Origin: Enchytraeus crypticus
Taxonomy: Eukaryota > Annelida > Clitellata > Enchytraeida > Enchytraeidae
NCBI GenBank assembly: GCA_905160935.1
Contig: CAJHZI010000271.1
Span: 662,501-726,500 of the forward strand
Direction of reading: 5' to 3'
DNA length: 64,000 nt
Shown: piece by piece, positions 44,332-57,215 of the stretch
Layout: each line of letters opens with the position of its first letter
Position numbering within the stretch: the first letter of the stretch is position 1
The notes under the pieces: generated by a model
Database searches by the model: none
What the model saw: only the letters and a program-made list of their open reading frames with translations
Told to the model about the DNA's origin: nothing
Program-made: the position numbers and the translations under genes

Positions 44332-47300
44332 ATTCCTCGTCAACTGGTAAAATGGTCTCCAGGTGACCATCTCAGATTTACTTGAAATTTACACCATGTG
44401 AGGTAAAATATGTCTCTAGGCTAGATTTGAAATATTAATGAAATTGGTTCACCGGTTTTAAACTTATATCAATTTTAGTGACCCCACCATTGGTCAAATT
44501 TTGTATGAAAATCAAAATGTGTCTAATATTTTCTCAACTTTGAAGGGCCACATCTCTGTTAGTTCTTATCCAATGTGCAAGAATCTTTGCCCATATGCTA
44601 TATTTGTGGCGTAGATGCAGATTATGAAGTCAAATTCATGTCACACATATATCTTGGTTGCTATAGCGATTCAAACTTGACCAAAAATGAGGGTCATATT
44701 TTCAAAAAGTATGACTTTGGGATGGTATAAATCTCATAATGTGTGCAACATCTGTTGATTAAGTATATATTCTGATACTATGCATATAGCTGTGTGAAAT
44801 AAGACACTTAGTAGTTTTATAAAGTGATTAGAATTTTCATACCAGTACCTCAAAGTTGAAAGAAAATTTATCCGAACCCGATTTTCACCCAACTTCACTC
44901 ACCAGACTACCCATGTTGCCAGTTGCCTAGATCCTTCAAACTTATGCCATTTATAGGTTAGTATGTTATCAACATCCTATAAAAAAATTAGCTTCTCACC
45001 TCATTTCTAAAGTATAGGTATGATCACGCATGCTTAACCTAATTTTCGCAAATTTTTTAATATGTTGAAAATTTCATTAGTTGATGCCAACTGATGGTGT
45101 GCCATCTAGCTGTTTTTGGAGTTCACAAGTGTTTTATATCATTTTGAGATGTCAAAATTATTAAACTAAATGGATTTCTTGCATCTGCTTTGTAAATATT
45201 TAGAATGAACGGGTTTCAAAGTTAGCTTTCATTAATTTCAAACAAACCGAAACTTAATGAAGTATAAAGTTTGAGCTGGTGCAATTGCCAAGATATACAT
45301 GTCACATGAATTATGAGTACATATGTTGAATCTATGCAATATTTATAGAATTTTGGATTAGTTTCATATAGATAGGACCATAAACAGAAGAGATATAGCG
45401 CTTTATAGTAGTGAAAAATTATAAGCACTTTAATTTTTTGTGTGAAAGCGACCTTCGATGAGTAAGTTTACATGGCTATTGCTATATGTTCTGATAGAGT
45501 TGAAAAATAATTATTTTTACAGTTAGTAACATACCGACCTGTAAATAGTAGCAGTTTCAAGGTTGTGATCAACTGCCTACATGCCTAACCATTGCCTTGA
45601 AGTTGTCCAAAAATTGAGTATTTTCAAAAATTTCTACGTTTGAAAAGCATCAAGTTTGAGCTGCTGTGGGAGCCAAGATATAAATACCACTTGAATTCTG
45701 AGTGCTTTTTCTGAATGTGCGCATCAAATATAGTATTGTTGGGAAATTTCATATGGATAGGATCATAAATAGCCAAATTATAGCTGTTCAAAGTACAGAA
45801 AAAATAACATGCGTTTCATTTTTCGCACCGAAATGGATCTACGGTGGGGTCGAAATGACTGCCATAACTCCCCAACCGGTCAACCGATTGATTTTAAATT
45901 TTAAATCTAGCCTAGAGACATATTTTACTTAACACTGCTAAAATATTTTTTAAATCTGAGATGGTCACCTGGGAAGCATTGGACCAGTTGACATGGAATG
46001 ACCCAACAGTATAACAATATAGCACCTAGCATGACATGACAAGAGCATAAGCTGCATGACAATAGCATTTCACAATTCAACTTAACAGGGTGTTAAAATT
46101 ATACAATATATCCAGAAAATAAAACACTTGATTCCGTCACACTGGATTCTGTGCTGTGTAGAACAGGGCTCATGTAGAACCTAAATCAAGAAACTGAAAC
46201 TCTAAGTGATTTTGTTGATTGATTGACTTATAATACGTTCACAGCTCTATGTCTACAAAAATCACAATGTGTGAAGCGTTTTGACTAGTGTGCATGACAA
46301 TGTGTGAAGCATTAAGGCTAGAGTACGTGGTAATGTTGAGGTGTTATGACTAGTGTACATGACAATGCTGAAGTGTTTTGAAAAAAAAAAAAAATAAACA
46401 AAAATTTAAGTCTGAAATAGAAATAAAAATATAATATAAATAATAGATGGATATAAACTGATAACATAAGAGTTACCTCCGAACACACATCCACCAATCT
46501 GCGAGAAAGCAAGCTCCAGTCTGCCACGTCGCTGTGAGGCGCCCTCTGGAAATATGTACTGTGACTCTGAGCCTCCCTAGTAAAACAGTTACACATAAAG
46601 AGTGACAAATATACATAGTTAGTTGGTTAGTTTTTTAATTTCGAAACCATACCTTCCTTGTCTCCTATCATAAAAAGGTAGAGGACCAAAAACTGATATT
46701 CATGTAGGGAAATAATTTTTTAAAAATAGATTATCAAACTTAATGTTTTAATACATAGAATACTAAAAGAAGAGGCTTTAAGGTTTCCTTAGGGACCATA
46801 CGGCCACTTGGGCAGGACTCATTTTGTATAAATAAAAAGCAAAATTAAATCAAAAAAATTATGAACAGTGAAGATATACAGACACACATATAAACACTCT
46901 GTACTTATAATAGGTTGATATTTCCTAGCAAATCAATTGGACATACATAGGGTGTTAAAAATAGAGATACAAATATGTATATGAACAAACAGACATTCTT
47001 AGAACTTCCTGTAGGAATAGTGAAGCATGAAACAGTTTCAAAAATTCACATTTACTCATACACACACACACAAACAAACAAACAACAATGATAATAAATA
47101 GACTGCAACGATCATCAATGACAACAGTATGCACAACAGAACTAAATTTCAACCATTCACTTAAACATACATACATATGCATTATGTAAGCTATAGTATC
47201 ATACAAAGGTCATGAAGTTGTTCACAAACACCAATTAGTCAATGAGCAGAAATTTAAATTTTCCATTAAACACTATGTAATTTATCTTATATCTGACAAG

Positions 47301-48125
47301 TTTTTTAAGTACCTCAATGATGTATGATGGATCTATATTCAGGTAGGGAGATATAGACCCATGTCGACTAATTACACCTGTAATACACAATAAAAACAGG
47401 AAAAAATAGAAGTTTATGTCTTTTTAAGTTACACTGAGTTCCTTTATCATTTCAAGAATGTTAAAATACTTCCTTCATTCGTTTAATCTAATGTCAAAGG
47501 ATGATTTAAAAAAATTATTCTCGATTTTCCTTCGAGTTTTTCTTGGTTATACTTAAAAATGTATTCATTTTCTTCTGTAAGGTCTCATTTGCATTTTATT
47601 ACGTACAGTATTAAGAGCATCTGATTTCTGGTTTATAATATTGCAAATTATAAAAGATTATACTTATTTATAATTATGTTATGTTGCAAACATAAATCAT
47701 ACAAGTACAGAAACAATAGGAACAAGCATAAGAGATTTATAACATATAATATTAAAATAAATTTAGCAAGTAAAAATATTGCAACAAAATTAAAAGCTAT
47801 ACAATTAAGTGTAACATCTGTTAATATATCACTGTTACGATGCCAGATTCGGTGAATAGAGCTGGGATTCAAACCCTTCGTTTCCTGTCTATCAGACTGA
47901 CATATTATTACAAGCCTACACAGAATGGCATCTCACTGTCTCGCTGGCATGACGGCAGTGACATGAAGAGCTAATCGTTTTGTAAGAAAACAGAGTTTAT
48001 AATTTCTAAATGGAGTAGATAAAAACACACACACCAGGGCTTGATGGCATAACACCTCCATATCCTGGACTGCCAAATAATCGCAGTGAAGGTGTGGCAC
48101 TCTCAGTATGACCTTCTCTATCCAT
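40878..48125 (-). CDS. TIMM23: Mitochondrial import inner membrane translocase subunit Tim23 (complete)
   Basis: Tim23 is a multi-pass inner-membrane protein of the TIM23 presequence translocase. Exons in coding order: 48035-48125, 47313-47377, 46477-46576, 42930-43017, 42518-42576, 42042-42152 and 40878-40987. All junctions are GT-AG and phases agree. The sum is 624 nt, giving 207 residues (human Tim23 has 209). Landmarks are SPYLNIDPSYIIE, RGRLELAFSQIGGCVFGGAV, QMLNSVTKRGASNAQTLGV, RGAEDELNTIAAATSTGLLY and SGGFGFGLASIYCLYTSRDR. The Gly-rich membrane helices of the Tim17/22/23 family are preserved. The intron before exon 4 is 3.5 kb and filled by a minisatellite and a transposon. Confidence 0.96.
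41008..41225 (-). mobile_element. tRNA-derived SINE family B
   Basis: It has AACACGCATTATAGTGAAAT, a degraded B box (TGGGATTCGAACCTACGA) and the A-box side ACGTGACCCCTACGCTA. The middle is slightly deleted compared with 21558-21795. It sits in TIMM23 intron 6. Confidence 0.85.
41722..42015 (+). mobile_element. SINE family C
   Basis: It includes TTATCGCACTTGATTTAGTT, GGTTATTCTTAAATCCGCGC, AAAAGGCAACGATAACTAAT and CTGACCCAGTGTGCCGTTAT. Counterparts in reverse are at 55640-55880 and 62560-62852. Confidence 0.75.
42042..42152 (-). CDS. TIMM23: TIMM23 exon 6
   Basis: It encodes LMYSVIGVIISKLRGAEDEL, then NTIAAATSTGLLYKST. RGAEDELNT is the Tim23 loop between helices 2 and 3. The acceptor is TTTCAG and the donor GTAGAA. 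Confidence 0.96.
42518..42576 (-). CDS. TIMM23: TIMM23 exon 5
   Basis: It encodes MLNSVTKRGASNAQTLGVI. The acceptor is TTTACAG and the donor GTAAAT. It is 59 nt, the shortest exon here. Confidence 0.95.
42930..43017 (-). CDS. TIMM23: TIMM23 exon 4
   Basis: It encodes AVIGGVNGLMTGWREIKSGE, then YTVAARRT. The acceptor CATGCTAG is the first copy of the adjoining 36-bp array; the exon's first eight bases also match the repeat. The donor is GTTAGT. Confidence 0.94.
43018..43786. repeat. 36-bp minisatellite built from the TIMM23 exon 4 acceptor
   Basis: The plus-strand unit is ATAGCACCTAGCATGACATG followed by ACAACAGCATGACAAT, with about 21 copies, some shortened or with CACATAG in place of CACCTAG. 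On the minus strand each unit reads GTCATGCTAGGTGCTATA; the true exon border reads GTCATGCTAG, then GTGCTGTA. The first unit is 31 bp. Cys/His-rich open frames over it are artefacts. Confidence 0.95.
43787..44180. repeat. Inverted copy of part of the adjacent transposon interior
   Basis: It matches the reverse complement of about 45085-45480, e.g. ACAAAAAATTAAAGTGCTTA and GCAGATGCAAGAAATCCAT. It begins at the last minisatellite unit and fades before the (TA)n at 44284. Confidence 0.85.
44284..44326. repeat. (TA)n microsatellite
   Basis: About 40 bp of TA directly left of the terminal inverted repeat of the next element. Confidence 0.95.
44327..46004. mobile_element. 1.7-kb terminal-inverted-repeat element without transposase
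   Basis: The left end GGGTAATTCCTCGTCAACTG and the right end (read inward) GGGTCATTCCATGTCAACTG match, and similarity continues for at least 150 bp each side (TATGTCTCTAGGCTAGATTT shared). The interior contains diverged copies of one module, recognisable by ATATCTTGG and CTCAAACTT, in both orientations. It lies within the minisatellite, which resumes at 46012. No coding frame of note is present and the superfamily is unassigned. Confidence 0.82.
46012..46070. repeat. Residual minisatellite units right of the insertion
   Basis: ATAACAATATAGCACCTAGC, then ATGACATGACAAGAGCAT. This is the same 36-bp unit as at 43018-43786, so the element inserted inside the array. Confidence 0.88.
46477..46576 (-). 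CDS. TIMM23: TIMM23 exon 3
   Basis: It encodes GGSESQYIFPEGASQRRGRL, then ELAFSQIGGCVFG, equal to the TRGRFELAFFTIGGC region of human Tim23. The donor is GTAACT. Confidence 0.95.
47313..47377 (-). CDS. TIMM23: TIMM23 exon 2
   Basis: It encodes VISRHGSISPYLNIDPSYII, then E. SPYLNIDP is the conserved intermembrane-space motif. The acceptor is ATTACAG and the donor GTACTT. Confidence 0.95.
48035..48125 (-). CDS. TIMM23: TIMM23 exon 1 with start codon
   Basis: It starts at the ATG in CTGTAATGGATAGAG and encodes MDREGHTESATPSLRLFGSP, then GYGGVMPSSP. It is an unstructured, Gly/Ser-rich N-terminus as usual for Tim23. The donor GTGTGT lies in a short (GT)n. An in-frame TAA-containing trinucleotide just upstream supports this start. 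Confidence 0.88.
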
Positions 48126-48377
48126 TACAGAACAAGCCTTCTACAAACTGTATAACAATCAAACAGTAATATGAAAACATGAATCAAACCACAAAATGGC
48201 AACAGTAGCAATAAAACAATAAGTAACAATAAAAATAAGAATAACCACGTTACTTCTGTCTCCAAGAAATAGATAGATGACGTCTTAGACTGTGGCAATG
48301 AATGGCATCAGCTAAATTTAAATATAAAACACCAAATAACATCTTGAAACACGCTTCCAAATATCCCTGCAAAACAT
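48126..48377. promoter_or_regulatory. Presumed TIMM23 upstream region
   Basis: The 250 bp between the TIMM23 start and the (TA)n must include its 5' UTR and proximal promoter unless another 5' exon exists. I see no definite TATA or initiator. This is placed by position only. Confidence 0.3.
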
Positions 48378-48379
48378 GT

Positions 48380-48453
<74 letters not shown>
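48378..48453. repeat. (TA)n microsatellite
   Basis: TA repeats directly at the 3' end of the minus-strand LINE. Confidence 0.96.
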
Positions 48454-48457
<4 letters not shown>

Positions 48458-51400
48458 TAGTGCACTGCCTACTGGGAGGTCCATGGTACATAACGCCTCC
48501 ACTCTTCTCTGTCTTTCACCTTCCTCTTCATTTCCACATATGAGTGGGTCTTTAACTCATCTAACATACCTCATCTCGGCCTGCCCCTGCCTCTTTTTCC
48601 TTCCATTCTACCTTCTATGACCTCTTTTAATAGACCTTCCCACTTAGAATGTGTCCTATCCATCTCTTCTTCCTATTTCTTAATACATTTATCAACTGTC
48701 TATCTGTGCCAACTCTCTCCAGGACTTCCTCATTTGTAACCTTTTGAGTCCAGCTAATCCTCTCCATTCTTCTCCAAATCCACATTTCCAATGCCTCCAG
48801 TTTCCTAATATCTTCCTTCCTTAAGGTCCATGTTTCACATCCATACAATAGCGTGGTCCAAACCAAAGTTTTCACTATCTTTATCTTTGTGTCTTTCTTT
48901 AGACTTTTTGTTAATAGTTCATTCTACTACCAAAGGCCGCTTTTGCTTGTGCAATCCTACTGCATATTTCTGTCTCACATTTCCCATCATCGGTTATAGT
49001 ATGACCCAAATATTTGAAACTCCTTACCTGTTCCAATTTCGTACCATTTATTGTGATATTAACTTCACCTTTATTATTGGACACTCTCATAACCTTGGTC
49101 TTTTTTATATTAATCTTCATGCCATATCTTAGGGCCGTATATTCAGCCTATCCATTATCTTCTGCAATCCAATCTCGCTGCCCGCTACCATTCCTTGGTC
49201 ATCTGCAAATGGTACATCTTGTAACAAATTCCCTTCTACTTTTATTCCTTCTTCCAAGTCTTCCATGGCTTCCTCCATCATTGCCTCAGCGTAATGTTAA
49301 ACAGCAGCAGCGAAATGCTACAACCTTGTCTTACTCCACGTCCTATTTCACCTTCTTCTAAGTATTCTTGTTGGATTTTGATTACTGCTCTTTGATTCAT
49401 GTACAAGTTCAAAATTAGTCTATCTATCTCTCCAGTCAATCCCTAATCTTTTTAAGACATTCATCATTGTTATCCAATCAATCCTGTCAAAGGCCTTCTC
49501 GAAGTCTACAAAGCATACAAAAACGTCATTTCCATATTCTAAGCTTCTTTCGCAAAGAACCCGCATTACTCCTATTGCTTCTCTTGTGCCGCATCTTTCC
49601 TAAAACCAAATTGTGTCTTGCTCAGTATCATCTCTGCTTTCGACTGAATGCGATTATTTACTATCTTTAATAAGATCTTCGATGTATGAGGTATTAAGCT
49701 GATTGTTCTGTAATCCAAACACTCCACAGCATTGGCTTTTTTGGGAATTGGAATCATCACTGACTTGATAAAGTCATCTGGCCAAATACCTGTATTGTAC
49801 ACTTCCATACATACCTCCATTAACTTTTTGGGTGTTTCTCCTTCCAACATTTTCAAGAATTCTGCTGGGATTTCATCTATTACGGCTGCCTTTCCCTTCT
49901 GCAGACTGTTAATTACAGAATAAATTTCCTCCTTCATTAAATCGGGGCCCCTTTTATCGTCTTCTATGATATTTTCTTCTTCTATTTTAAAATCCTCTTG
50001 AACTGATTTCCCAGCCTTATCATACAATTCCTCTACATATTCTCTCCATCTTTCTTTGACTTCTTCCAGCTCTGTCTTCAATTCCCCATCTTTACCCATT
50101 ATATTAATGTTCTTTGCATCTCCTTTCTTTTTCTTATCGGTTCATGTTAATATCCTGACTTCCTGGTATAATAGATCTGGCCTCCCTCTTCTATCATATT
50201 CTGCTAAATGATCACACTTTACACTCCACCAATGATCTTTTGCTTTGTCTGTAATTCTTCTAAGTTCACTGTTTTAGCTTCTATATTTCCTTCGGCCATG
50301 ACTGGTGTCAATACTTTTCCATTTCCTCCTTTCATCCATTTTGTCAAGCATCTCACTTGTGATCCAAGGTTTTTAGCTGTATTTGCTTTAAGAAAGCCAT
50401 AAACTTCCTTTAGCTGACACCATCTTTCATTTACCCCTGTTCTTTCGTAGTCCTTCTTTTCCTTAACTTTTCTTTCCACTGCTTCCTGAAACTCACTTCT
50501 TTTCTCGTTCAATCCCTTCAAATTCCATCTCTTCTTGTCTTCTTAAGTATTTTCTTCAACTGAAGCCCTACTTTTGCCATTACTAGATTGTGGTCTGAAT
50601 TAATATCGGCTCCTGGATAAGCCCTTGAATTCTTCACACTATTCCTGTACCATTGCTTTAACAGAATATAGTCTAACTGGTATCTTCCCTCATTTCTGGT
50701 GCTTCCTGGTTTCTTCCATGTGTAACGCCTTCTCTTCTCATGTTTGAACCAAGTGTTGGACACCACTAATCTCATTCTATTGCAAAAGTCAACCAATTTC
50801 TGTCCTCCCTCATTTCCTTTTCCTAGACCATATTCCCCACCTTCATTTCCATCTCTTCCTTCACCCACCACCGCGTTCCAATCCCCCATAACTATCACTT
50901 GATCTGTGGCTTTTTCTCCTTTAATCATTTCTTCTACTTTTTCGTACATCGCTTCAATTTCCTCATCCTCTGAGGCTGATGTATGCATGTCGATTTGGAT
51001 AAACACCAAATCTACTGGATCTGCTTTGATCCGCACTAACATCAGTCTGTCACTGCACTGAAGAACCTTTGTTACTCGTTCACTTAAATGCACTCATTTA
51101 CTAAATTCACTTTAAATTTACTGTTCACTTTAAATTTACTAAGTTCACTTTATTGCACTCATTTCATTAAAGCATTTTCTAACTTTCCCCTTTCTCCCAT
51201 AGTTCTCACATTCCATGTGCCCACACTTATCCTTTTGAGGCGCATGGAATGTCCTCCTGGTACATCTGTGGGGCACCCAAGGTGCCGACTGGCCGTGGTA
51301 TTCTTACCACCCCCTCCCCATTTAAGGGGTGCACGGGACTGGGGGCGTTCATTTTTGTCGTGATATACCATTATTTTCTTGGGGGATGTTTTTTGACGAG

Positions 51401-51485
51401 GTGGGCCCCCTATGCCTTCCTCAACTTTGACTGACATTTACCGGGCAGGGGGCGTCAATTCCTGAGAAAACTATCCTGTTTACCC
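48454..51485 (-). mobile_element. Near full-length APE-type non-LTR retrotransposon, inactivated
   Basis: On the minus strand, broken frames carry in order RISVGTWNVRTMGERGKLEN (endonuclease start, about 51200), VMGDWNAVVGEGRDG and QLDYILLKQW (50600-50900), IPIPKKANAVECLDYRTISL (49700s), DVFVCFVDFEKAFDR (49480s), a GVRQGC block (49340s), FADD (49200s) and LVWTTLLYGCETWTLRKEDI (48800s). A GTGCACTAAGAGA 3' end and a GGTAAACAGGATAGTTTTCT 5' start both abut (TA)n. A direct repeat (TTCACTTTAAATTTACT) disrupts 51090-51150. The type is RTE-like by the WNVRTM and GVRQGC motifs. It is the apparent parent of the short elements at 15935 and 56962. Confidence 0.88.
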
Positions 51486-51489
51486 GTAA

Positions 51490-52440
<951 letters not shown>

Positions 52441-52449
52441 ACAATTAAC

Positions 52450-52775
52450 TGTTTTAATGATCTTTTACATAGATCTATTTCTCCTTCTCTTCCTTCTACT
52501 CATGTGGAGTCACTGCCTGAACAATTTCCAAATACTTTACAGATAAGATAAGCAATCTTAGAGAATCTATCACTCCAGCTCCTAACTCTACTCCTCATAC
52601 TCCAGTAGAGAATCATTCCAAAGATGAGCTTTCTAATTTCACTCCAGTTACAATTGATGAGATTACTAAATTAGTTTTAGACTCTCCAGCTAAACATGTG
52701 ACTTGGATCCTATCCCAACCTCTCCTTTAAAGAAGTGTATTCACATACTTGCTCCAGTATTAACATTGGTTGTTA

Positions 52776-52826
<51 letters not shown>

Positions 52827-54475
52827 GGCAAATTTCCTCGCGCTTTTAAGCGTGCAGTTATTACTCCATTGCTTAAAAAGCCCACACTGGATAAGGAATT
52901 ATTGTCGAATTACAGGCCTATATCTAATCTTCATACATATCTAAGCTCACTGAAAGAATTGTTCTTCAGAGGCTTTCTACTCATCTCTCTTACAATGATC
53001 TATTTAATAAGCATTAAGCTGCTTATACTAAGCATCGTTCAACTGAAACGGTGCTTCTATCTGTGTGCAATTCTATTGTTAATGCCATGTGCACACAACG
53101 CTTAACTGGATTATGTATGCTTGATCTTTCGGCCGCTTTTGATACCATTGATCACAGTATTCTTCTGGAACGTCTTTCTTCCTGATTTGGTGTTCGTGGA
53201 ATTGTTCTTGATTGGTTTTCCTCCTATCTGACGGATCGTTCTTTTAGTGTGAAAGTGATGGAGTACATCTCTTCGCCTTCTCACTTAAAGTATGGTGTGC
53301 CTCAAGGCTCCGTTCTTGGTCCTATCCTCTTTAACCTCTATACAACACCCCTAAGCACTCTAATCTCTTCTCATTCTCTTGATCATGAACTATATGCTGA
53401 TGACACTCAAATGTACACTTGCTTCATCCCTAACTCCTATTCTAATGCTGAAACCCTCCTGTAACAAAGTTTTCAGTCTATATCCTCTTGGATGTCTGCT
53501 AATTTCTTGGCACTTAATTCATCTAAGACTGAATTCTTGTTGGTCGGGACACCTCAACAGCTTCTGAAGCTGAATGGGAAAACTCCTTCGTTATCTTCGG
53601 GTATTAAAATATCACCTGTTTCTTCTGTGAGAAATCTCGGTGTTATCCTTGATAAACACCTAACCTTCCACGAACACATAACTAAAACTTCACAAGCATG
53701 TTTCGTCCATATCCGTGATCTTCGTCGAATACGTCCATATTTGTTACGTGAGACAGCTGCTACAATTGGTGCTGCTCTTGTGCAATCGAAGTTGGACTAC
53801 TGCAATTCCCTGTTTTTAAATCTCCCTGGCTGTGAGATTGATCGGTTGCAGTTTGTTCAGAATTCTCTTGCGCGAGCAATTTTTGTAGTTCCAAGTACTC
53901 ACATGTTACGCCTATTTTGAAGTCTTTGCACTGGCTAAAGATTAAAGAGCGTATCATTTACAAAATAGCTTCGTTAACGTATAAGTCCATCACCATCCCT
54001 GGACAAACTTGTATGTCTCACTTGATTAAAGTGATGCAGCCTGCTATTACTCGGTCTTCTAAGTTAATTACTCTTGTGAGACTTAGCTTACCTTCACGCT
54101 CTAAGCTATCTAATCGTTCTTCCAGCCTGCTGCACCGTAGATCTGGAATTCTCTTCCATCCAATCTTCGGAAATCTTCATTTGAATCACATAAGCCTTTG
54201 CTTTCCTATGGGTAGTTCCATAAGCAGTTAAAGACCTATCTTTTCCATCTCTCTTTTCCATCCAGTGTCCATGAGCAGCGACCTGCGCCTAAACCACCTT
54301 TTCTTTAACTCCCTTTACTTTGGACTGAATTTCTGGATTTTGGAATTTGCACCGTTTTTTGGACCTTCTTTTTTTGCTCGCCGGCTTGATTTTGTCTCAA
54401 TAGTGCTCGATGTTGTCATTGATGACTGTAGCACTCTAATTGTTGTTATTGTTATTATTATTATTGTGCTACAGA
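52450..54475 (+). mobile_element. L2-like non-LTR retrotransposon, degenerate, with 3' UTR
   Basis: The RT blocks are [48 protein letters not shown]-like (53130s), [20 protein letters not shown] (53290s), ELYADDTQMYTCF (53390s) and NLGVILDKHLTFHEHITKTS (53640s). These are typical of CR1/L2-group elements. Multiple stops and shifts occur, and a (CT)n expansion interrupts 52777-52812. The 3' UTR (TTTGGAATTTGCACCG) is shared with 2200-2365. It ends in (TTA)n. Confidence 0.88.
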
Positions 54476-54479
54476 ATAA

Positions 54480-55330
54480 TATTATGTAATTTTATATACA
54501 GTAGATCACACGTCTAATTGCAATTGTACGTCTATTGTATATGAGGCTAGACATACTTATCATATAATATGCAGATTGTAGAAAGAATAAAAATAGGAGG
54601 CGAGCAATGGAAAATCAGATCATGCAGTTGCCAGATGTCTAAATATATGTACGTTTACAATAAATGAATAGTCAAAACGCAATTTTTTTGTAGTCAAAAT
54701 AACGAAATAACTGCTATAATTACTTGATTTTATAAGTAAGCCTCCTCACCCGGATTACTCGATAAATGCAAAAGTGAACTTGGTTTTCTAAACTCGCTGG
54801 ATACAAGACGACGTCAGGAGTGCCATTCATCAATGTCGTGCCACGAGCATTGTACGTCGTGTCGTGTAAAACACTTGACAATGGTCTCCGCTAATAAATG
54901 AGTCTGGACTCGATGGGATACGATGGCATTCTGGACGGATGGCGGATTTGACATCAGATGGATTGGAGACCATAGATATTGGTAGTTCCAAAGGAAGCGA
55001 GTGGTTGCATGCACTTGCCCCTTCGCTTTTAATAAGCTTTCGGTTAATTTTCTTTTATGATATTTCTACTAGCTTGAATGCTGAATAGCAGGAAGCTCGT
55101 AAGAGTAAGCGTTTTAATGGAAGTTGTTCAATCAGCCTAGTGCAACATGAAGTCTTTTATTCTTAAAAACCTTGCTTCATGAAATTCTTCAACCAAGGAT
55201 TCGAATGGAATGATCATTGGCAGCATTGGATTACAAGAAGAAAGTGGCACAGCAAGGGGGAAGCATGCTAGATGGCATATAAAATTTCACAGTATATGTC
55301 CAAAATATAAGTGCACACATTGTAGTGTAA
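54480..55330. other. Intergenic sequence, nothing recognised
   Basis: No conserved coding frame, known repeat or RNA gene can be supported here. Confidence 0.4.
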
Positions 55331-55334
55331 AAAA

Positions 55335-55480
55335 GCAAACACGCATTATAGTGAAATGATCAACTACGTTGATATCTATCATTTTTAATACCGCATGTTA
55401 AACCGTTAGACAATTTTTAATCCATTTTCCGTATAACCAGTCCAGTGAATGTCCGAGATTTTACTCTCAGATCAGCTCGT
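55335..55480 (-). mobile_element. SINE family B, partial
   Basis: It has AAACACGCATTATAGTGAAA and CCAGTCCAGTGAATGTCCGA, then GATTTTACTCTCAGATCAGC. The tRNA-like head is missing. Confidence 0.8.
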
Positions 55481-55639
55481 CTGTACACATTATAGTGTGC
55501 GTGCCTTTCCAAAAGTGCCCCCAGTTTAAAGAGTCTCCCACAGGATTAAATCCTGGTTAAGACACTGAAATAAAATATAAATCAGTCTACTTTCTTTGGT
55601 CACATGATAACCGCATTTGTTTGTAAATTGTTTTTCTTA

Positions 55640-55880
55640 GCCGCTGTTTTTATTGTTTTCGATATTTCTTCCTTTCTCTACATTGCTATTAATATTCGTT
55701 GCCTTTTGCTAGTGAACTGCTCACAACATGCGCGGATCTATATATAGCCTTCCAACATCATCGGGATTCTTTCATTCAACGTTTTAAACACTCGATCTTG
55801 AAAGGTGATCAGTCATCCATGTACTCACCGCGGCCGACTTAGCTTAACTTCGTTCATTGACGCGCAGCTTAATCAATTGC
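55640..55880 (-). mobile_element. SINE family C, diverged
   Basis: TTTCTTCCTTTCTCTACATT and ATTCGTTGCCTTTTGCTAGT match the family, with CATCCATGTACTCACCG near the head end. Overall identity to 62560-62852 is low. Confidence 0.6.
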
Positions 55881-56462
55881 GATAAATTCCACATGTAGGC
55901 CTATACCATCAGTTGTATCAAAAATTTTATCGGAAATCTATGACATACAAAATTAATCTTGGTTTGTGTAAGTTTCTTTAAAATCATTCTATAAATATAG
56001 TATAAACTCTGTTTTGGTTCTTCTTTTTTATTTGGCCTTGTCACTTTGCCTACTGTCCATCGCGCCTCTGATTAGCATACATGCACATGTAGGCAACTAT
56101 AGTGAAGCTATTACACGCCAATGAAAAGTGAAATTCATCACAGAAGTCATTTTCCAAAATGAAATTGGCTGAGAGGTCGAAAAAAGAAAAGATAGCCTAG
56201 GTTTCTTCTGCAACTATAAATCAATAATGGCCTAAGTCTATGTTGTACTGAGATTATGTATAATCGTACAGGAGACTACAACATCAATGCGAATTCCACC
56301 AACTATCAATAAATGCTTGGACTATATTGACTACAAAATAAAAAAATTCTTAATAAAAGTGACAGGTTAACATCAAGCTACGTTATATCGGTGCCCATGG
56401 GCACTAAATAATCTGCAACGTATTTTATCGTGCTAATTGCAATACGATGAACTATATAACTC
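55881..56462. other. Intergenic sequence, nothing recognised
   Basis: AT-rich sequence without convincing coding or repeat signals. Confidence 0.4.
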
Positions 56463-56734
56463 TGTGTCGATAGCTAGAGTGTGTCCAGCCGTCTTGAAGC
56501 GTAGAGGTGACAATCTCATCTGGACACATTATAACTTTATAATTGTTATATTATGCAGCATATTTATTGTAACAATATTGGAGTGAGTGAAGACAGTGCT
56601 AGACTATAATGTTGCACGGGAGTACTGCAGGGGCATAGCTTAATTTCCTAGGCGAGGGATTGATTGGAATTAACTTAACAATAATATAATATCAAAGCAA
56701 TTACATCAATATAAAGTAAAATAATATAACTGAG

Positions 56735-56880
56735 CTGAGCCAGTAGCATGGTCGTTTAGGTGATCATTAGGAACAGGGTTCAACTCCGCAGGGTTCAAAT
56801 TCAGTTCTCATGCAGTCACTGATATGCTTCCAAGACAGGAAACTAACCGCTAGGCTTAACTTAAGCTTTGACTTATATAA
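56735..56880 (+). mobile_element. Diverged family A-like SINE
   Basis: The layout AGCCAGTAGCATGGTCGTTT, AGGGTTCAAATTCAG, GCAGTCACTGATATGCTTCC and AGGAAACTAACCGCTAG follows family A, with many substitutions. Confidence 0.55.
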
Positions 56881-56961
56881 AAAATGCTAAGCCAAAGAGT
56901 AGCCATGATTAACAATGATTCACCACGAAAAATGATTATCCATGTCATATGTCATATAATT

Positions 56962-57215
56962 GGGTAGACAGGATTGTTTTCTCAGGGAATGACGCCCATG
57001 ACCAGTAAATGCTAGTCGAAGCTGGGGAAGCATTAGGAGGCCCACCTCATCATAAGCAGAATCCCCCAAGAATAATGGTATATCAAGAGGAATGTTATAG
57101 ATGATTTAAAGATCCACTCGTATGTGGACAAAAAGAGGAAAACGTAAGATAGCAATGAGCGGAGGCATTATATACCGTGGACCTGGCAGTAGGCAGTGTA
57201 CTAAAAGAGAGATGT
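56962..57215 (+). mobile_element. Internally deleted LINE derivative, second copy
   Basis: It matches 15935-16240 from GGGTAGACAGGATTGTTTTC to GGCAGTGTACTAAAAGAGAG. It keeps about 135 bp of the 5' end and about 115 bp of the 3' end of the LINE at 48454-51485 and nothing in between. Confidence 0.85.
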
